Shown here one piece after another: positions 35,940 through 45,004 of a DNA stretch of 56,259 bases. Origin of the DNA: CAZIKB01 sp964539665. Its GTDB lineage: Bacteria; Zhuqueibacterota; Zhuqueibacteria; Oceanimicrobiales; Oceanimicrobiaceae. The position numbers and the translations under genes were made by a program. The stretch is from the NCBI GenBank assembly GCA_964539665.1, contig CAZIKB010000028.1:1-56259 (forward strand), written 5' to 3'. The number at the start of each line of letters is the position of its first letter. The stretch's first letter is position 1. The notes under the pieces are model-generated. The model was not told the DNA's origin. It searched no databases and saw nothing but the letters and a program-made list of their open reading frames with translations.

Positions 35940-36386
35940 ATGCCACCACCAAACGAGAAACGAAAAACCAAAGATCCATATATTGCATTTCGTTTTAAAA
36001 TTGAACTCAAGGGTATTATTGAAGCCGGATTTTCTGAGTGCTCAGGGCTTCAGGTAGAGACAGAGGTTGAAGAGTACCGTGAGGGAGGAATCAATGATTT
36101 TGTACATAAATTCCCCAAAATGTCTAAATATCAGACAATTACACTCAAACGTGGTTTAACAGATTCTCAAGAATTGTGGAAATGGCATCAAGAGGTTGTT
36201 AATGGAAAATTCAAACGATGTAATTGCTCAATTATATTGCAGGATGACGAAGACAAACCAAAATGGCGTTGGGATTTTATAGACGTTTATCCAGTTAAAT
36301 GGGTGGGCCCGGATTTTAATGCAGGTCAGGGAGCAGTTGGTATTGAAACTTTAGAATTGGTTCATCATGGACTCAAAAAAAATTAA
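35940..36386 (+). CDS. eCIS tail tube protein, second copy
   Basis: 148 residues with GGAG before the ATG. It is related to the first tube gene: YIAFRFKIELKGIIEAGFSE, CSGLQVETEVEEYREGG, TLKRGLTDSQELWKW and ETLELVHHG. Its longer basic N-terminus (PPPNEKRKTKDP) differs. Two tube types usually serve shaft and first baseplate-adjacent ring. The DUF4157 gene starts 20 bases before its end. Confidence 0.9.
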   Translation: MPPPNEKRKTKDPYIAFRFKIELKGIIEAGFSECSGLQVETEVEEYREGGINDFVHKFPKMSKYQTITLKRGLTDSQELWKWHQEVVNGKFKRCNCSIILQDDEDKPKWRWDFIDVYPVKWVGPDFNAGQGAVGIETLELVHHGLKKN

Positions 36387-38100
36387 GATATATCCTGAAA
36401 AATTTATTACATTTATTGATCTTGGCTTTCCTCGAAATATGGTGAAGAGCTCTCAAAGCATACTCACTTCACATATCCATGAGTTTATAGAATCTTTAGG
36501 AGTTAATCACTTATTAAGTCTAACATTTTTTCAACGCTTAAAACCGGTGGAAAGCAGTTTGCTTATTTCTATCCCTGGTTTGCTTCCGTTGCTATTTCAA
36601 CAAGTTATTTACTCGAATTTTTTAAATGGATCAAAGCCTCAGTTTAGATTTTTCAAAACTCCAGTCTGGAAAAATTCTGATTTATCTTGCGGACAAGTTC
36701 ATCCATTCAGAGGTAATGAAGCATCATCAGAATTAGAAAATTCACTAAATAGGGTGCCGGAATTAGACCATGGATTGACTTTAAAACATCCTCTTTTTGC
36801 CGTAAAAAGTCAAGTTTCAGCAATCAAAGCCAAACAAATGGATGTAACCGGTGATCAGTTTGGATTCCCCCTGGTTATAAATAGTGGTAGCAGAATCTTT
36901 GAAAACATGAATCCATTTAAATGGATTTCAGATTTAAACCTTCGACCAAAATTAATACCTTTATCTATTGTCAAGAACATTAAAATATCATCTATAAACC
37001 AGCTTCAAACATCATCTGTTGGTAAACAATCTAAATTCCCATTTATTAATAAAGATGTCGATAGACAAGTGACCTCTATCATAAGGTTTTCGGATATCTG
37101 CCAATTGTTTTCCTTAGAACCTTTGTCTTTTATAAAGAACAAAAAGGTTTTTCCAAAAAGTTCATTTCAAGATGGATTTGTTTACAGGCAAAATGAACTG
37201 ACAGATTTCAAAAATATCATTAAACCTAATATTGTTTTTGCAGAGAGAGTGAATCCCTCTGTACAAGTAATTCCATCGGATACAAAACAACCGACACGGT
37301 TAATGCAAAATTCAATTTCTCGACCTGTCAATTCAAATATATTTTCAAACTCACAAAAGACGATATTAGGAAATACGGATATTACAAAAAGCAACCTTAA
37401 AGCCCCTGATTTATCTTTTTCTGACAAGGCCTTAGTGGGCGATGAGGAAAATGATATTTACTCTGATTTTGTTAAAAGATATTTTTACTTCCCTTCAATC
37501 CGGATTCACACAGATTTTATCGCCAATTCATTGGCTCAATCTTTTAATGCCGATGCTTTAACTGTTGGCAGGGACATCTTTTTTGCCAGTGGTAAGTTTA
37601 ACCTTTCTAATCCGGAAGGGATGGCACTATTAGGACATGAAATTACCCATGTAAAACAACAAGAAGAAATCGGACGACCATTTATGAAAGGCGGGATGAA
37701 TTCATCGACATATCAATCATTAGAAAGTCAGGCATTAACCAATGAAAATACCATTTATAAATTCTATAATTCAAAAACAATGCTACCAGGCGCTCCCCAG
37801 CGGGAAGCAATAACACCTTTTTTCCAGGGTAAAATTGTTGAGAGTCCAAATATTGTATCACCAGCAGCATCCAAACCTAACTTTAATTTTGCCGCTGTTC
37901 CCCAATTAAAGCCGGCTGCTGGCTCATCTGATATTATTGCCACAAGTTTCAATGAAAGCATAGAGTCTAATGAAAATGTTGAAACATCAGAAATTTCTCC
38001 ACCAGAACGAGATATTGATGAAATTGTTGAGAAAGTATATTTACACATAAAAAAGAAATTAACTATCGAACGCGAAAGGAGGGGGAAATGGGTGATGTGA
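36367..38100 (+). CDS. Second DUF4157-type protein in the eCIS cluster
   Basis: 577 residues, overlapping the second tube gene by 20 bases and the Afp7-like gene by 13 bases, so it is translated with the structural genes. Residues about 370-450 hold the DUF4157-type core: FPSIRIHTDFIANSLAQSFNADA, TVGRDIFFASGKF and the zinc motif GHEITHVKQQ. The N-terminal 350 residues and the tail (Ser/Pro-rich, then a helical IDEIVEKVYLHIKKKL) have no match I know. The position between tube and Afp7-like genes is unusual for a cargo protein; a tube-loading or tape-measure-type role is possible. There is no toxin domain that I can see. Confidence 0.7.
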   Translation: MDSKKIKIYPEKFITFIDLGFPRNMVKSSQSILTSHIHEFIESLGVNHLLSLTFFQRLKPVESSLLISIPGLLPLLFQQVIYSNFLNGSKPQFRFFKTPVWKNSDLSCGQVHPFRGNEASSELENSLNRVPELDHGLTLKHPLFAVKSQVSAIKAKQMDVTGDQFGFPLVINSGSRIFENMNPFKWISDLNLRPKLIPLSIVKNIKISSINQLQTSSVGKQSKFPFINKDVDRQVTSIIRFSDICQLFSLEPLSFIKNKKVFPKSSFQDGFVYRQNELTDFKNIIKPNIVFAERVNPSVQVIPSDTKQPTRLMQNSISRPVNSNIFSNSQKTILGNTDITKSNLKAPDLSFSDKALVGDEENDIYSDFVKRYFYFPSIRIHTDFIANSLAQSFNADALTVGRDIFFASGKFNLSNPEGMALLGHEITHVKQQEEIGRPFMKGGMNSSTYQSLESQALTNENTIYKFYNSKTMLPGAPQREAITPFFQGKIVESPNIVSPAASKPNFNFAAVPQLKPAAGSSDIIATSFNESIESNENVETSEISPPERDIDEIVEKVYLHIKKKLTIERERRGKWVM

Positions 38101-38729
38101 AAAATAATAATAAGGCGACTCTTAAGGTTCTTGATAAGAAATATAAAGATATAGAAATTCATCTTCAATATAATCCGGAAAAATATTCGATAGCCAAGCG
38201 AGTCACCTGGAGTGATAAAAAGAGGCAAAAAACCACACCTCAGTTACAATTTAAAGAACAGGGTCGTAAAGATCTTTCTTTCGAACTTTTTTTCGATACT
38301 TATGAAGACAACACAGATGTGCGTAAATTCACTGAAGAGATAGTGAAACTAACCGAACCGTTTGTTGAAGTAGGGAAAGCTACTCGTCCTCCAATTTGTC
38401 TGTTTTCATGGGGGAAACTCAGTTTTAAAGGTGTCCTGGTGCAGGTGACGCAAAATTTTACATTATTTTCCCGCCATGGAATTCCTTTAAGAGCTCGTTT
38501 AACGGTAAGTATGAAACAATTTACCACTGCTAAAGATGAAGCAAAAGGTACAATGCCGTGTGATCCGGAAAAAATCTGGATTGTTAAAGAAGGTGATCGG
38601 TTAAGTTCTATCTCGGACAAAGAGTTCGGTTCACCTCATCTTTGGCGGCATATTGCTGATGAAAATAAAATTGTGAATCCGAGGCAATTAAAACCAGGCC
38701 AGGTTTTGATTTTACCAGCACTGGAATAA
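38088..38729 (+). CDS. LysM baseplate protein (Afp7-like)
   Basis: 213 residues; GGAGGGGGAA directly precedes the ATG inside the previous gene. The first 165 residues follow Afp7/gp53 (LQYNPEKYSIAKRVTW; LSFELFFDTYEDNTDVRKFT), and the C-terminal 45 residues are a LysM domain (IWIVKEGDRLSSISDKEFG; PRQLKPGQVLILP). It joins the tube to the spike hub in the baseplate. Confidence 0.9.
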   Translation: MGDVKNNNKATLKVLDKKYKDIEIHLQYNPEKYSIAKRVTWSDKKRQKTTPQLQFKEQGRKDLSFELFFDTYEDNTDVRKFTEEIVKLTEPFVEVGKATRPPICLFSWGKLSFKGVLVQVTQNFTLFSRHGIPLRARLTVSMKQFTTAKDEAKGTMPCDPEKIWIVKEGDRLSSISDKEFGSPHLWRHIADENKIVNPRQLKPGQVLILPALE

Positions 38730-38748
38730 AAAGAAAGAATAGATAAAA

Positions 38749-39825
38749 ATGCCTGAACAAGCGGAAATTGAACAAATAATAAGTTATTTTGAAGTAGAAA
38801 TTAACGGCAGTTTGCTTTCTCCTGAGCAGATGCTAGATGTTCATGCAATAACTTATAGTGATGAGATCAATACACCAGCTATGTTTGAGTTTCATGTCAG
38901 TATCGGACACGGTGACACGCAAGAATTAAAATATATTGATGCCGATCTCTTTAAGGAAGGCAGTGAAGTTAAGATAAAAATGGGTTATGAAGGTGGTACT
39001 CAGGAAATGATGACAGGTGAGATTACCGGAATCGAACCGGAATTTACAGAAGAAGAGGCATTAACTATGACTATACGGGGTTACAGTCGTCTGCATCGAT
39101 TGTGCCGTGGCCGGATGACCCGTTCCTTTAAAAAAATGAAAGACAGTCAGATTGCAGAAAAAATCGCCCAGGAAAACGGGCTCACGGCAGAAGTTGAGGA
39201 TACAAAGATTACCCATCCTTATATTTTTCAGAATAATCTTTCTAATCTTGATTTTTTACTCGAAAGAGCACAGGCGATTGGATATGAACTTTCGGTTGAT
39301 AAGAAAAAACTTAATTTTCGTAAATCAGCCGAAACAGCCAGCCCGGTGGCTGAACTTAGTTTTGGAGAAAATGAGAGAACCTTACGAGAATTCAATCCAA
39401 GATTAAGCACGGCATTTCAACTAACCAATGTGGAAGCCAGGTATTGGGACACAAAATCTAAAAAAGAAGTGGTGAGTAGTGCCAAGGTTGGTGATGAAAC
39501 AACATCTATGGAAGGTAAAAATTCAGGTCCATCAGTGAGCGATAGTATCTTCGGAGAAGCAAAAATAATTATCGGAAATTTAGATATGACAAGTCAGGCG
39601 GAAGCGGAAAATATTGCCAAAGCAAAATACAACCAACATGCCTTAAATTATATTTCAGGAGAAGGACTCAGCATTGGTACTCCTGAAATTAAAGCTGGTA
39701 CGGTCGTTAAACTCAATGGTTTGGGAGAGCGTTTTAGTGGCTCATATTATATATCCGCATCCACTCATACTATTGAGGATGGGATATACATGACCTCATT
39801 TAGCGTAAGGAGAAACGCTTCATGA
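38749..39825 (+). CDS. gpD-type spike hub half (VgrG N-terminal part, Afp8-like)
   Basis: 358 residues. It corresponds to the gpD/late-control D hub: FEVEINGSLLSPEQMLDVHA; FEFHVSIGHGDTQEL; YSRLHRLCRGRMTRSFKKM; NNLSNLDFLLERAQAIGYEL; and SAKVGDET. In Afp8 and VgrG this is fused to the spike; here the spike (gpV) is a separate gene that overlaps it by 4 bases, so the hub and spike are made as two chains. Confidence 0.85.
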   Translation: MPEQAEIEQIISYFEVEINGSLLSPEQMLDVHAITYSDEINTPAMFEFHVSIGHGDTQELKYIDADLFKEGSEVKIKMGYEGGTQEMMTGEITGIEPEFTEEEALTMTIRGYSRLHRLCRGRMTRSFKKMKDSQIAEKIAQENGLTAEVEDTKITHPYIFQNNLSNLDFLLERAQAIGYELSVDKKKLNFRKSAETASPVAELSFGENERTLREFNPRLSTAFQLTNVEARYWDTKSKKEVVSSAKVGDETTSMEGKNSGPSVSDSIFGEAKIIIGNLDMTSQAEAENIAKAKYNQHALNYISGEGLSIGTPEIKAGTVVKLNGLGERFSGSYYISASTHTIEDGIYMTSFSVRRNAS

Positions 39826-40469
39826 ATTTTTGGGAATTAATTCAAACACCTGACAGACTAATTAATGATAGTGGTCGAATTTATAGTGTTGTTGTGGGAG
39901 TGGTCACTAACAATCAGGATGAGGATAAATTGGGAAGAGTTAAAGTAAAATTTCCCTGGTTGATTGATGATGATGAGAGTTATTGGGCGAGAATTGTGAG
40001 CCCAATGGCTGGAAAAGAAAGAGGAATGGTTTTCTTGCCCGAAGTAGAGGATGAAGTGCTGGTGGTGTTTGAACATGGTGATTTAAATCGGCCATATATT
40101 TTAGGTAGTTTATGGAATAGTAAGGATATACCGCCCGAGATTAATGAAGATGGTAAAAATAATATTCGGCTCATACAATCACGAAGCGGCCATAAAATTG
40201 TATTAGATGATACGGATGGTGAGGAAAAAATTGATATCATAGATAAATCTGAAAAAAATATGATCACTATTGATACAAAAAACAATTCGATTATAATAAC
40301 CAGTGATAAAGATATTGAAATATCGGCTCCAAACGGAAAAATAACTATGGATTGTAAAGAGTTAGAACTCAAATCATCAGCCGCAGCAAAAATTGAAGCT
40401 GGTGCGGATATGGATTTAAAAGCCGACGGCAATATGAATGTTAAAGGAACTGCTATTAATTTAAACTAA
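39822..40469 (+). CDS. gpV-type spike half (OB fold plus beta-helix)
   Basis: 215 residues. The OB-fold part (IYSVVVGVVTNNQDEDKLGR; VKVKFPWLIDDDESYWARIV; GDLNRPYILGSLWN) is that of gpV/VgrG, followed by a repetitive beta-helix of short strands (ITIDTKNNSIIITSDKDIEI; LKADGNMNVKGTAINLN) forming the needle. The ATG overlaps the gpD stop by 4 bases, and the PAAR tip gene follows. Confidence 0.87.
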   Translation: MNFWELIQTPDRLINDSGRIYSVVVGVVTNNQDEDKLGRVKVKFPWLIDDDESYWARIVSPMAGKERGMVFLPEVEDEVLVVFEHGDLNRPYILGSLWNSKDIPPEINEDGKNNIRLIQSRSGHKIVLDDTDGEEKIDIIDKSEKNMITIDTKNNSIIITSDKDIEISAPNGKITMDCKELELKSSAAAKIEAGADMDLKADGNMNVKGTAINLN

Positions 40470-40497
40470 CATTAGCATAAAGAGGAGAATTTAGTTC

Positions 40498-40893
40498 ATG
40501 GGACAACCTGCTGCAAAACAAGGGGATCAGGTGCTTGCTACGGATATACATATTGTTATGATTCCTGCTGTTCCAAGCCCTGTGCCCACGCCACTCCCCC
40601 ATCCCTTTACCGGGATGATCGATGATGCATTAAGCAGTGATGTGAATATAATGGGAATGCCGGCCGCCACCGTAGATAGTACGGCTTCCAACACACCGCC
40701 ACACATTCCTCAGGGTGGTCCATTTCAAAGCCCTCCATCTAATAAGGCAACGATAAAAATTGGCAGTTCAACAGTAAAGATCAACGGAAAAATGGCGGCA
40801 CGAAACGGTGACATGGCTGAGACCTGTAATGATCCAGCCGACATGCCGGTTGGCACCGTGATGGCTGTGGGTACAGTGATGATTGGAGGATAA
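40498..40893 (+). CDS. PAAR-like tip protein (Afp10-like)
   Basis: 131 residues with GAGGAG before the ATG. It starts PAAKQGDQVLATDIHIVMIPA and ends with Gly/Thr-rich short strands (IKIGSSTVKINGKMAARNGD; GTVMAVGTVMIGG), the shape of the PAAR family that caps the spike. A Pro-rich insertion (PSPVPTPLPHPF) and the pattern PAATVDSTASNTPPHIPQGG are as in eCIS PAAR proteins. No C-terminal effector extension is present. Confidence 0.87.
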   Translation: MGQPAAKQGDQVLATDIHIVMIPAVPSPVPTPLPHPFTGMIDDALSSDVNIMGMPAATVDSTASNTPPHIPQGGPFQSPPSNKATIKIGSSTVKINGKMAARNGDMAETCNDPADMPVGTVMAVGTVMIGG

Positions 40894-41018
40894 TTTGTCT
40901 GAAAGTGTATGACCGAAATAGATCATCAGAGAAGAATTCAATCTTAATGGTGGTGTCCATCTGGCTAACTCAAATATAAGGGGAAACTTTTGTTTTTAAT
41001 GACAACAGGACAAATAAT

Positions 41019-41417
41019 ATGAAATACACAGATTTTTTTGGTGTTGGATTAAAATTTCCTTTAAGCTTAGAAGATGGTAAAATTGCACTATCCAAATATG
41101 AAGACGACATTAAAGAGTCCATCTGGATTATTTTAGGAACAGCAAAAGGCGAACGGGTGATGCGTCCCGATTTTGGGTGCGGCATCCATGAAATGGTTTT
41201 TGCAGCCAATGATACCGCTACTGCAGGTTTAATTAACTACCATGTGCAAGATGCACTGATCAACTGGGAACCACGAATTGAAGATATTAATGTCAATGCC
41301 AAACCAGATTTTGAAGAGGGAAACAAATTGAATATAAACATAGAATATCGAGTTCGAAAAACAAACAATGTGTTTAACCTGGTGTACCCATTTTATCTTG
41401 ACCGAGGTGTGGAATAA
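41019..41417 (+). CDS. gp25-like baseplate wedge protein (Afp9-like)
   Basis: 132 residues. It shows the gpW/gp25 signature: GLKFPLSLEDGKIALSKYED then IILGTAKGERVMRPDFGCGI and INVNAKPDFEEGNKLNINIE. The stop overlaps the next gene's ATG by 1 base. It connects the sheath initiator and wedges. The 125-base gap before it contains no other gene. Confidence 0.92.
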   Translation: MKYTDFFGVGLKFPLSLEDGKIALSKYEDDIKESIWIILGTAKGERVMRPDFGCGIHEMVFAANDTATAGLINYHVQDALINWEPRIEDINVNAKPDFEEGNKLNINIEYRVRKTNNVFNLVYPFYLDRGVE

Positions 41418-44400
41418 TGGCAATCGTGTCGCCAAAAATAGACAAGCGTACATTAAATGATATTATTCTACAGGCTGAAAGTTTAGCAGCGAAATACCTT
41501 CAAATTTCTCCGTCAGAATTTGAGAAATTTAAATCAGATGGAACAACAACGGCAATTTTTCAAATATTCGCCAGACTCGTTCAGATTATCCTACAGCGAT
41601 TGAACAAGGTGCCTGATAAAAACTTTCTCGCCTTTCTCGATATGGTTGGCGTTTCATTATCACCGCCTAAAGCTGCCCGTGCACCGTTAAAATTTACTTT
41701 AGCCGAAGGCAGTGCTACTTGCGGTTCAGTGCCAGCAGGTACGCAGGTGGCAACTGCTCAAACAGAAGAACAACCGGCTGTGGTTTTTGAAACTGTGAAA
41801 AACATCAATGTAATCACCTCAAATCTGGTTAGAGCTTTTAGTGTGGATCCAAATAATGACAGCTATTCCGACCATTCCGAATATTTTATTGAAGATAAGG
41901 AAGGCACATTCGATATATTCAAGGGAAAGAATCCTATTACACACCTGCTGATATTAGGCCATGACCAGATTTTCGGATTTACAGAGCCATCAACCGTGAT
42001 ACTCGATTTTGAAATCAGTGAAAGTACGATTCTGTCTGCTGTACCCTGGGAAATAGAATGGTATCACTATATTGACGATGAACAAACTGATAAAATATCA
42101 ATTAAAGAAGGTACAATCGATGAGACAAACGGCTTGACTAATCCCGGCAAAATTACATTTGACATAATTTCGGAAATTTTCAAAAAGACTGTCACTGGTA
42201 TTGAAAAAAACAGCGGTTTACTTAAAAGCTGGACAAATAATTGGATTATAGCCAAGTTAACCACTTCAATTCCCAGAGACAATCTCCCTCAAATTGACAC
42301 TATCACTGCAAATATAGTTATTAAACCTGTAGAGCCAGTTAGCCTTGATCTGGCTTTCACTAATAATATGCCCAATGATCTTAGCAAAGATTATTTTCCA
42401 TTTGGTGAAAAACCGAAATTCAATGATACGTTTCGAATAAGCTCACAAGAAGTCTTTTCCAAAGAAGGAGTGCGAATAACGATATCAGTTGTCTTATCAG
42501 AGGGATTGCCTACACCTGATACCGAGAATATTAAAGTTCGCTGGGAGTTCTGGGATGGGAAGAAATGGGATATCATTGGAGACACGAAACAAGATGGAAT
42601 TGTAACAGGCTCCTTAATATCAGATACAACGAAGGCTTTTACAAACAATGATGGTGAGGTTATATTTGATTGCCCGAAAATTGAATTGACAAAAGTTTAT
42701 GACGAGGAGAACTATTGGATTCGAGTTCGCATTATTGATGGAGATTATGGTAAGGAAGCCACTTATCAAGAGATAACCGTTGTTGAACATTATATAGTAG
42801 TTACAGAAGATGGTGTAAAGTATAAAATAGTAGAAGGAGAAAAAATAGCCTTAGAGGATGATGAAGAGACAGAATGGATTTTTATACCAGCAACTTATAA
42901 ACCACCATCTATTAGCTCACTTAAATTGGACTATACTTACAGTCCAGCAATACCGTCTTATTTGCAGCATTGTCTTTCATACAACAATTTTGAATATATT
43001 GAACATGGTCTTGATGATGCAAATGAATACGAATCCTTCAAACCATTTGCACTTCTAGAGGAGATGAAGTCTTTGCTCTACCTGGGCTTCGACCAGGATA
43101 TTTCTACTCTTCCAGTTACGCTCTACTTTTCGATTATGGAGAAAATAGTTTCAGCAACGGAATCGAGTGAAACACCAGAAGAGTTGCCAACTCTGATTTG
43201 GGAATATTGGGACGGCAGCTCATGGACAAAATTTGATGTCGAAGATGCCACTCGCTATCTCAGCGAGCGGGAATTGATTCAATTTCTGGCACCAAATAAT
43301 ATTTCTTCAAGGTATATGTTTAACCTGATCGAGAACAAATATTATTGGATCAGGATTCGAGTCGAGAGTGGGGAATATATCGAACCTCCTGAAATACAGG
43401 GAATTTACTTGAACACGGTTTGGGCTTATAATAGAGTGACTGTACCAAATGAGATTCTTGGTTCCAGTAATGAAAAAGAAAATCAAACATTTGAATTGTC
43501 TCAATCTCCGGTATTTCCGAGACAAAAGCTAATGGTTAGAGAACTAGAAGCTCCACCGGATGATGAACGCGAAGTTATTATACAAAAGCAAGACGATGAT
43601 GCTATTCAGGAAATTTATGATGAAAATGGCAATCTTATCGAAGTCTGGATTCGTTGGCGCGAAGTCGATAATTTTTATGCATCCGGACCTGATAGTCGTG
43701 ATTATGTCTTAGACCATGTGTCCGGAACGATAAGTTTTGGCGACGGCGTTAATGGCTTGATTCCACCGAGAGGCAGAGATAATATAAAATGCACCGAATA
43801 TCAATTTGGGGGCGGTTTTATTGAAAATTTATGCATTGACACAATCAATGAGTTACGTACCTCGATTCCATACATAGATAGCGTGACCAATATCGAAGCA
43901 GCAGCAGGCGGCGCTGATGCCGAGACAATTGAAGAAGTGAAAGAAAGAGGGCCACAAACATTAAAACATCGTGATCGGGCTGTTACCTGGGAAGACTATG
44001 AATGGCTGGTGAAACAAAGCTCTACAGCCATTTCGAGGGTCAAGTGCATTTCGGCTAAGGACAGCTCAACAGCAGGAAAAGTAAAGGTAATTATTGTTCC
44101 ATATAAACCAGGGGAAATTAAACCGTTTCCCAGTCGCGCACTAATCCGACAGGTGGAAAACTATTTGTACCAGCGAGGTTTGGCTACTCTCACTTCCATC
44201 GCGATACCTCAAGTCAAAATTCTCGGTCCGGGTTATGTTGAAGTTTCTATTGAGGCCACAGTAGTACCCGAGGATATAAACCAGGCTCCAATAGTAGAGA
44301 GCCAGGTTGGCAAGAATTTGACCAGATTCTTACATCCTCTGAATGGTGGACCTGAAGGAAAAGGATGGCCATTTGGTCGTGACATTTTTATTTCTGAAAT

Positions 44401-44992
44401 TTTTACAGTTATCGAAGAAACAATTGGTGTAGACCATATAAAAACCGCCCAATTAAATCCTGAAATTCATTATTTAATTCTTGAAAAGCCTTTCACAGGT
44501 ACTTCTCATTTCTTAGCCGGAAGTAGTGTTAAAAGGGATAATGAAAATAAAGTTGTTATGATTCTGGCTCAAGATATACTGGTGAACACTGAAATCACAA
44601 CTATTGCGGTAAAAGGTTTTAAAGACAAAGATGAGGTTATCATTCGTTATGAGGAAAAGACCCTCACATTAACAATCAAATCAGTTCAACAAGACATACT
44701 TTTCTTTGAGCCTTTTCAAACAACTGATTCATTTCCAGGCGGAAGTGAAATATCAACATCTGATGGTCGTGTTAGTGCCATCCTAAATGAACCGATTGCT
44801 CCAAATCAATACATAGAATCCATAAAAATACGTGGATTTGCAAATGGAGATTATGTGTTTGTTGATTCTGAAGGCAGTTTATACCAGATTGGAATTATTA
44901 GTAATGTTGATAAATCGAAAAAGCGGATTTACATCGATGAAAATTATTTAGTATACTCAGGAACTCATATAATTAACATGGAGTCATCATAG
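41417..44992 (+). CDS. Baseplate J-like wedge protein, large (Afp11-like)
   Basis: 1191 residues. The first 110 residues and a later part (about 820-1010: GGADAETIEEVKERGPQTLK; RAVTWEDYEWLVKQ; FLHPLNGGPEGKGWPFGRDI) carry the J/gp47 family core. Between them is a long beta-rich insertion with two WE-[FY]-WDG units (about 375 and 595) similar to each other. The C-terminal 165 residues after the core are an extra beta domain. This length is above the usual baseplate J size but close to that of Afp11-type proteins. It is translated directly after gp25. Confidence 0.85.
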   Translation: MAIVSPKIDKRTLNDIILQAESLAAKYLQISPSEFEKFKSDGTTTAIFQIFARLVQIILQRLNKVPDKNFLAFLDMVGVSLSPPKAARAPLKFTLAEGSATCGSVPAGTQVATAQTEEQPAVVFETVKNINVITSNLVRAFSVDPNNDSYSDHSEYFIEDKEGTFDIFKGKNPITHLLILGHDQIFGFTEPSTVILDFEISESTILSAVPWEIEWYHYIDDEQTDKISIKEGTIDETNGLTNPGKITFDIISEIFKKTVTGIEKNSGLLKSWTNNWIIAKLTTSIPRDNLPQIDTITANIVIKPVEPVSLDLAFTNNMPNDLSKDYFPFGEKPKFNDTFRISSQEVFSKEGVRITISVVLSEGLPTPDTENIKVRWEFWDGKKWDIIGDTKQDGIVTGSLISDTTKAFTNNDGEVIFDCPKIELTKVYDEENYWIRVRIIDGDYGKEATYQEITVVEHYIVVTEDGVKYKIVEGEKIALEDDEETEWIFIPATYKPPSISSLKLDYTYSPAIPSYLQHCLSYNNFEYIEHGLDDANEYESFKPFALLEEMKSLLYLGFDQDISTLPVTLYFSIMEKIVSATESSETPEELPTLIWEYWDGSSWTKFDVEDATRYLSERELIQFLAPNNISSRYMFNLIENKYYWIRIRVESGEYIEPPEIQGIYLNTVWAYNRVTVPNEILGSSNEKENQTFELSQSPVFPRQKLMVRELEAPPDDEREVIIQKQDDDAIQEIYDENGNLIEVWIRWREVDNFYASGPDSRDYVLDHVSGTISFGDGVNGLIPPRGRDNIKCTEYQFGGGFIENLCIDTINELRTSIPYIDSVTNIEAAAGGADAETIEEVKERGPQTLKHRDRAVTWEDYEWLVKQSSTAISRVKCISAKDSSTAGKVKVIIVPYKPGEIKPFPSRALIRQVENYLYQRGLATLTSIAIPQVKILGPGYVEVSIEATVVPEDINQAPIVESQVGKNLTRFLHPLNGGPEGKGWPFGRDIFISEIFTVIEETIGVDHIKTAQLNPEIHYLILEKPFTGTSHFLAGSSVKRDNENKVVMILAQDILVNTEITTIAVKGFKDKDEVIIRYEEKTLTLTIKSVQQDILFFEPFQTTDSFPGGSEISTSDGRVSAILNEPIAPNQYIESIKIRGFANGDYVFVDSEGSLYQIGIISNVDKSKKRIYIDENYLVYSGTHIINMESS

Positions 44993-45004
44993 AGGAGACG
45001 ATTA

